Assembly (NCBI GenBank): GCA_012518815.1
Contig: JAAYRK010000030.1
Span: 1-38,167 of the forward strand
DNA: 38,167 nt
Source: Candidatus Epulonipiscium sp.
GTDB lineage: Bacteria; Bacillota; Clostridia; Lachnospirales; Defluviitaleaceae
Direction of reading: 5' to 3'
Both the position numbers and the translations under genes were made by a program. Below the pieces are notes generated by a model, which worked only from the letters and a program-made list of their open reading frames with translations, was not told where the DNA came from and did not search any database. Of this stretch, positions 34,227-38,167 are shown in pieces (position 1 is the stretch's first letter; each line of letters begins with the position of its first letter).

Positions 34227-36662
34227 TTATCCCATTTCAACTATTACTTCATGTTCTTTATTATCTGATAAAGGAGGGATTATGTTAGAATCTAATTCTT
34301 GTCCATCTAAAATTACTCTCTTAACACCCTTTGATACATGATTTGGATTTTGTATTGTTATATTATATCTAGTTCCTCTAAATTCTCTTGTAACAGTATA
34401 ACCATCCCATACTTTAGGAATACAAGGATCAATCTTTAGTCCATCATAATCTGGTTTGATTCCTAAAATCCATTGAGAAATAGTAACAAAATTCCATGCA
34501 GCTGTTCCAGTAAGCCATGAATTCTTTGCCTGTCCTTCATTTGGAGCATCTCTACCAGCAATCATTTGTGCATAAACATAGGGTTCTAATTTATGAATTT
34601 CACTTATTTCTTCTAGGTAAGCAGGTGCAATTCTTGAATATATTTCAAATGCACGATCTCCACGGCCTAAAACTGCCTCCGCACATGCAATCCAAGGATT
34701 GTTGTGACAGAAAATACCTGCGTTTTCTTTATATCCTGGAGGATAACTTGTTATTTCTCCTAACTTATAATCATAGCTAGTGTATGCAGGTTGATTTAAT
34801 ACAATACCATAAGGTGTATCTAATCTTTCTTTTACAGAATCTAATGCTTTCTGAGCCAAGCCCTCTTCTACACCTATACCAGCCATTACACAGAAACCTT
34901 GAGGCTCAATAAAGATTTGACCTTCTTTATTTTCTTTACTTCCAACTTTACCTCCAAAAGCATCATAAGCACGAAGGAACCATTCTCCATCATAACCATA
35001 TTCTATAGTTGCCTTAACCATGTCATCTATATGCTTTTGAGCTTTCTTAGCATCTTCTTCTAAACCTCTTCTCTTACAAAGTTCAACGTATTCCTTACCG
35101 ATAAATACAAACATACCAGCAATAAATACAGACTCAGCTACTCTACCATCAGGATCTCCATAAGTTTGGAAGGATTCTCCTGGCTCTGTAGAGAAGCAGT
35201 TAAGGTTTAGACAATCATTCCAGTCTGCTCTTCCAATTAGAGGAAGTCCATGAGGTCCTAAATTATTAACAACATGATAGAAAGATGCTGTTAAATGCTC
35301 AAATAAAGAGCCTGTGTTATCGGGGTTACAATCGTAAGGTACTTCTTCATCTAAGATAGCAAAATCCCCTGTTTCTTTTATGTAAGCACTAACTGCTAAT
35401 ATTAACCATAATGGGTCGTCATTAAAGCCTCCACCTATATCATGATTTCCTTTTTTAGTTAAAGGTTGATATTGGTGATAAGCACTTCCATCTTCAAATT
35501 GTGTAGCTGCAATATCAAGTATTCTTTCTCTAGCTCTGTCAGGAATTTGATGAACAAAACCTAGAATATCTTGGTTTGAATCCCTAAAGCCCATTCCCCT
35601 TCCAACTCCTGATTCAAAGTAGGAAGCACTTCTAGACATATTAAAGGTAACCATACATTGATAAGGATTCCATATATTAACCATGCGGTTTAATTTTTCA
35701 TCATGGCTATCTAAAGTATATTTAGAAAGAAGTCCCTTCCAATACACCCTTAAATCTTCAAGAGCTTTTTCTACACATTCATTATCTTTAAATTGCTCTT
35801 GCATAGCATAAGCCTTTTCTTTATTGATTACGTTTAAAGCAATAAACTTTTCATCTTTATCATTTTCAACATATCCAAGAACAAAAACAAAGGTCTTTTC
35901 TTCTTCTGGTTTAAGGGTTAAATTAATTCCATGAGAAGCAATTGGAGCCCAACCACTTGCAACAGAATTATTAGATTTTCCTTGTGCTACTACCTGAGGA
36001 GTATTCAAATCGTTATATGCTCCAAGGAAACTATCTCTGTCACTGTCATAACCATCTATTTCAGTATTTACCCAATAAAAAGCATAATGATTTCTTCTTT
36101 CTCTATATTCAGTCTTATGATAAATTGCACTACCTTCAATTTCCACTTCCCCAGTACTTAAGTTTCTTTGGAAATTGGTCATATCATCATAAGCATCCCA
36201 TAAACAAAATTCAACAAATGAAAATAGGGATAATTCTTTTTCTTCCTTAGAATTATTTTTTACTTTTACTCTATGAACTTCTCCATTGTATTCTAAAGGA
36301 ACAAAAGAAGTTACATTTACTTTAACGTTATTTCTTTCTCCAGTAATTGAGGTATATCCTAAACCATGTCTGCACTCATAAAAATCTAAATCTTTCTTTA
36401 CAGGCATCCAACCAGGAGTCCAATAATCCCCATTGTCAAAGATATAAAAATAACGGCCTCCGTTATCAATAGGTATGTTATTATAGCGATATCTTGTAAT
36501 TCTTCTTAGTCTTGCATCTCTATAAAAACAATACCCTCCTCCTGTATTAGAAATAAGGCCAAAAAAGTCTTTATTCCCTAAATAGTTTATCCAGGGATAT
36601 GGGGTCTTTGGAGTAGTAATAACATACTCCTTGTTTTTATCGTCAAAAAAGCCGAATTTCAT
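34227..36662 (-). CDS. Cellobiose phosphorylase (GH94)
   Basis: An 811-residue cytoplasmic enzyme that splits cellobiose with phosphate into glucose-1-phosphate and glucose. The length equals that usual for clostridial cellobiose phosphorylases and is shorter than cellodextrin phosphorylase (about 980). Order: N-terminal beta-sandwich ([21 protein letters not shown]...), linker helix, alpha/alpha barrel and C-terminal beta domain. The catalytic acid is in [50 protein letters not shown] and [13 protein letters not shown] are further family text. A chitobiose phosphorylase is a less likely alternative. AAGGAGG lies before the ATG at 36662. A cre-like site is upstream. No cellobiose transporter is visible next to it. 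Confidence 0.95.
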   Translation of the reverse strand: MKFGFFDDKNKEYVITTPKTPYPWINYLGNKDFFGLISNTGGGYCFYRDARLRRITRYRYNNIPIDNGGRYFYIFDNGDYWTPGWMPVKKDLDFYECRHGLGYTSITGERNNVKVNVTSFVPLEYNGEVHRVKVKNNSKEEKELSLFSFVEFCLWDAYDDMTNFQRNLSTGEVEIEGSAIYHKTEYRERRNHYAFYWVNTEIDGYDSDRDSFLGAYNDLNTPQVVAQGKSNNSVASGWAPIASHGINLTLKPEEEKTFVFVLGYVENDKDEKFIALNVINKEKAYAMQEQFKDNECVEKALEDLRVYWKGLLSKYTLDSHDEKLNRMVNIWNPYQCMVTFNMSRSASYFESGVGRGMGFRDSNQDILGFVHQIPDRARERILDIAATQFEDGSAYHQYQPLTKKGNHDIGGGFNDDPLWLILAVSAYIKETGDFAILDEEVPYDCNPDNTGSLFEHLTASFYHVVNNLGPHGLPLIGRADWNDCLNLNCFSTEPGESFQTYGDPDGRVAESVFIAGMFVFIGKEYVELCKRRGLEEDAKKAQKHIDDMVKATIEYGYDGEWFLRAYDAFGGKVGSKENKEGQIFIEPQGFCVMAGIGVEEGLAQKALDSVKERLDTPYGIVLNQPAYTSYDYKLGEITSYPPGYKENAGIFCHNNPWIACAEAVLGRGDRAFEIYSRIAPAYLEEISEIHKLEPYVYAQMIAGRDAPNEGQAKNSWLTGTAAWNFVTISQWILGIKPDYDGLKIDPCIPKVWDGYTVTREFRGTRYNITIQNPNHVSKGVKRVILDGQELDSNIIPPLSDNKEHEVIVEMG

Positions 36663-36738
36663 ATGCGCCCTCCTTAAAAAATAATATTATTATTTTTAAT
36701 TTCTTATTTCTACTTTATTAGTGAATCAAATAAGAAAA

Positions 36739-36752
36739 TGAACACGCTTTCA
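36739..36752. promoter_or_regulatory. Candidate cre (CcpA) site before cellobiose phosphorylase
   Basis: TGAACACGCTTTCA (minus strand TGAAAGCGTGTTCA) matches the catabolite-responsive element consensus TGWAANCGNTNWCA with one mismatch. It lies 77 bases upstream of the ATG, downstream of the predicted promoter, the position for blocking elongation. Confidence 0.6.
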
Positions 36753-36867
36753 TTTTTGCATAAACTTTTACACTTAATAAAATAGAAAAGCTTACCCTTA
36801 AAAATATAAATATGTAGATAAGAAGCTAAAAAAATGTGATTTTTTATAATCTTATCTCTTAACTAAT

Positions 36868-36896
36868 AGATTACTAGTATTTCGAAAAATAATCAA
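36868..36896 (-). promoter_or_regulatory. Promoter candidate, cellobiose phosphorylase
   Basis: Minus strand TTGATT (36896-36891), 17 bases, TAATCT (36873-36868); start near 36861. This gap (36663-36990) otherwise holds only the cre-like site and the terminator of the upstream gene. Confidence 0.5.
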
Positions 36897-36969
36897 GTCT
36901 AAAGCAATAAAAATTAAAGATTATTTAAATCTTTCCTACTTTTAAATATCGTATCATAATAAATAAAGA

Positions 36970-36990
36970 AGGCAGGATATAATCCCGCCT
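36970..36990 (-). terminator. Terminator of the modular protein gene
   Basis: Minus strand AGGCGGGAT, TAT, ATCCTGCCT (one G-U pair) followed by TCTTTATTT, directly after the stop. Confidence 0.8.
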
Positions 36991-38167
36991 CTAGTAACCT
37001 AAAATATTTATTGTATCCGCTTGGTCGCTGCCATAACTTTTCATTGTAATAACTACAAGCATATCTTCTTTTAAATCTCTCCTACTTAGTCTTTTATTTC
37101 CTCTAAAAACTTCTACATCCATGCCCATCCTAATACGTTTAGTTCCCATAAAGTCTGATTCTGTTCTAATATCAACATAATCCTTGGAAAAATTAATATT
37201 TTCAATATATCCTTGTACAGTACTAAGTTTTCTTTGATAGCCGACTACTAACTCTTCAACTTCCATACTGTCTAAATACATAGTTACCTCTTGTCCTAAA
37301 CGCACATCATATAATGAAATGTTTTCATTGGTTAATTTGCTAACAATTTTTGCCCCATATATAAGAGGATAAGTTTTAATTTTGCCGTCTTCATGTTCAA
37401 TAGTTATTTTTGACTGATTAGCTGATATAACTACTTCTTGTATTATTCCAGTTACTCTAGATGTATAACCCTCTGCCCAAATTTCAGTAACCTTTTCATA
37501 TTCTATATCTAGGGTAATTTTATCTCCTATTCTTAAATCATTCCACGTTGCATCTTCTAATCCCTTTTTCTTTATACTTACACTGCTATTAATACTATAT
37601 TCTACAGTATCATTCTTATAATCTAGTAAAATTACATTTGAACCATTTTTTCGTTTTTTCTCTACTAGGATTCCTGATATTTCTCTTTGGCTTTCGATGA
37701 TTTCACCCTTAGTTAAAAGATTACCTCTTACTTCGCTAACAATAATATCTCCTTTATTAATATCAGCTAATTCTAATTCTTTATTATTTTTAGTGATTAC
37801 TGAGTTACTACTAACAATATAGCTTTCTATTTCTTCACTAATTTCTCCTTTATGATTTACATACTTAACTATTACTTCTATGCCAGAATCTTTTACTGCT
37901 TTAACTACTCCTTCAACTTTTCTAGGTGAAATATTAAGATTTTCTTGTAAATAACTGGTATTGGCATTTGTAGCTGGTGTGTTTTTGTCTTCATCAAATG
38001 AATCCTGTGTTGGAGTGCTTGCCCCTTCTATCTTTGTAATCTTTGAAATATAATCATTATTGCCTTCTTTTATAAGCTGAATTAATACGGTATCATCTTT
38101 TTTAATGCTTTCTTTATTAGTTTCTTTGCTTCCAATATAAAATTTAGCATCTTCTTTTACAGGATAA
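36991..38167 (-). CDS. C-terminal part of a protein of tandem beta-rich modules
   Basis: The frame is open without a stop from 36991 to the window edge, so about 392 residues of the C-terminal part are visible and the N-terminus lies beyond 38167. At least four repeats are seen with a common core, glycine followed by a beta hairpin: VEGVVKAVKDSGIEVIVKY, ISGILVEKKRKNGSNVILLD, VTGIIQEVVISANQSKITIE and VQGYIENINFSKDYVDIR. Between them lie segments such as DLRIGDKITLDIEYEKVTEI and DLKEDMLVVITMKSYG. The repeat unit is roughly 80-90 residues. It resembles the C-terminal modules of clostridial SLH-domain or wall-bound proteins; no SLH domain is visible here. A GTG at 37305 gives only a 104-residue fragment and is not a start. 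Confidence 0.8.
   Translation of the reverse strand, partial: YPVKEDAKFYIGSKETNKESIKKDDTVLIQLIKEGNNDYISKITKIEGASTPTQDSFDEDKNTPATNANTSYLQENLNISPRKVEGVVKAVKDSGIEVIVKYVNHKGEISEEIESYIVSSNSVITKNNKELELADINKGDIIVSEVRGNLLTKGEIIESQREISGILVEKKRKNGSNVILLDYKNDTVEYSINSSVSIKKKGLEDATWNDLRIGDKITLDIEYEKVTEIWAEGYTSRVTGIIQEVVISANQSKITIEHEDGKIKTYPLIYGAKIVSKLTNENISLYDVRLGQEVTMYLDSMEVEELVVGYQRKLSTVQGYIENINFSKDYVDIRTESDFMGTKRIRMGMDVEVFRGNKRLSRRDLKEDMLVVITMKSYGSDQADTINILGY

Noticed and set aside
34067-34240. 58-codon upstream extension of the M23 gene overlapping the end of the phosphorylase gene
   Set aside because: It would overlap a terminator and the stop of the neighbouring gene and has no ribosome site; the WalR box and promoter also lie inside it.
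36991-37305. Stand-alone 104-residue protein starting at GTG 37305
   Set aside because: The same frame has no stop up to the window edge, with clearly similar repeats upstream, so this is the tail of a longer gene.

Overview
The window looks like chromosomal DNA from an anaerobic, spore-forming, low-GC Clostridia-type Firmicute. The evidence is the AT-rich composition, strong purine-rich Shine-Dalgarno sites, dense U-tailed hairpin terminators, a rubrerythrin, a T-box in front of ileS, a LysM/glycosidase of the spore cortex-lytic type, and a complete WalR-WalK-YycH-YycI locus. The genus cannot be fixed from this sequence; the 811-residue cellobiose phosphorylase and the glycogen phosphorylase suggest a carbohydrate fermenter. 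I see no rRNA, tRNA, CRISPR array, prophage or insertion sequence.

Layout. 1-1500: an ABC transporter half-gene cut at its Walker A motif (minus strand), preceded by a promoter, a 36-codon peptide ORF and two hairpins that look like a ribosome-controlled attenuator. 1500-7115: minus-strand housekeeping and wall genes (Usp, CuAO-N/LysM/GH18 protein, metallophosphoesterase, YjbQ, PHP phosphoesterase, a protein with a DUF3027-like Cys4 tail). 7116-7876: a long AT-rich gap with a promoter and a terminator but no ORF between them, a candidate small RNA. 7877-14201: rubrerythrin, an HD-GYP c-di-GMP phosphodiesterase (plus), a Tyr/Pro-rich protein, and an apeB-glgP pair. 14320-17760: ileS with a T-box leader. 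17880-25623: pncB, a lipoprotein, plsC, cls, a small membrane protein, a Dabb protein, a BrkB-type membrane protein, a YjdF-like membrane protein and rlmH, mostly in convergent pairs sharing terminators. 25685-32542: murA, then yycI, yycH, a small secreted protein, walK and walR. 32702-34066: a membrane-anchored LysM-G5-M23 wall hydrolase. 34227-36662: cellobiose phosphorylase with a cre site. 36991-38167: the C-terminal part of a modular beta-rich protein.

How it fits together. The strongest regulatory theme is the cell envelope. Three intergenic sites match the WalR direct repeat TGTWAH-N5-TGTWAH exactly: before the M23 hydrolase, inside the wal locus before the secreted-protein/yycH/yycI part, and next to the promoter of the leader-peptide/ABC transporter unit. 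This suggests WalR links wall turnover, its own accessory genes and a transporter. The most interesting element is the leader peptide: its codons can pair with the 5' arm of the downstream terminator, the expected design for antibiotic- or translation-sensing attenuation of a transporter.

Several starts were moved from the longest ORF to the codon with a proper ribosome site; these are explained per gene.
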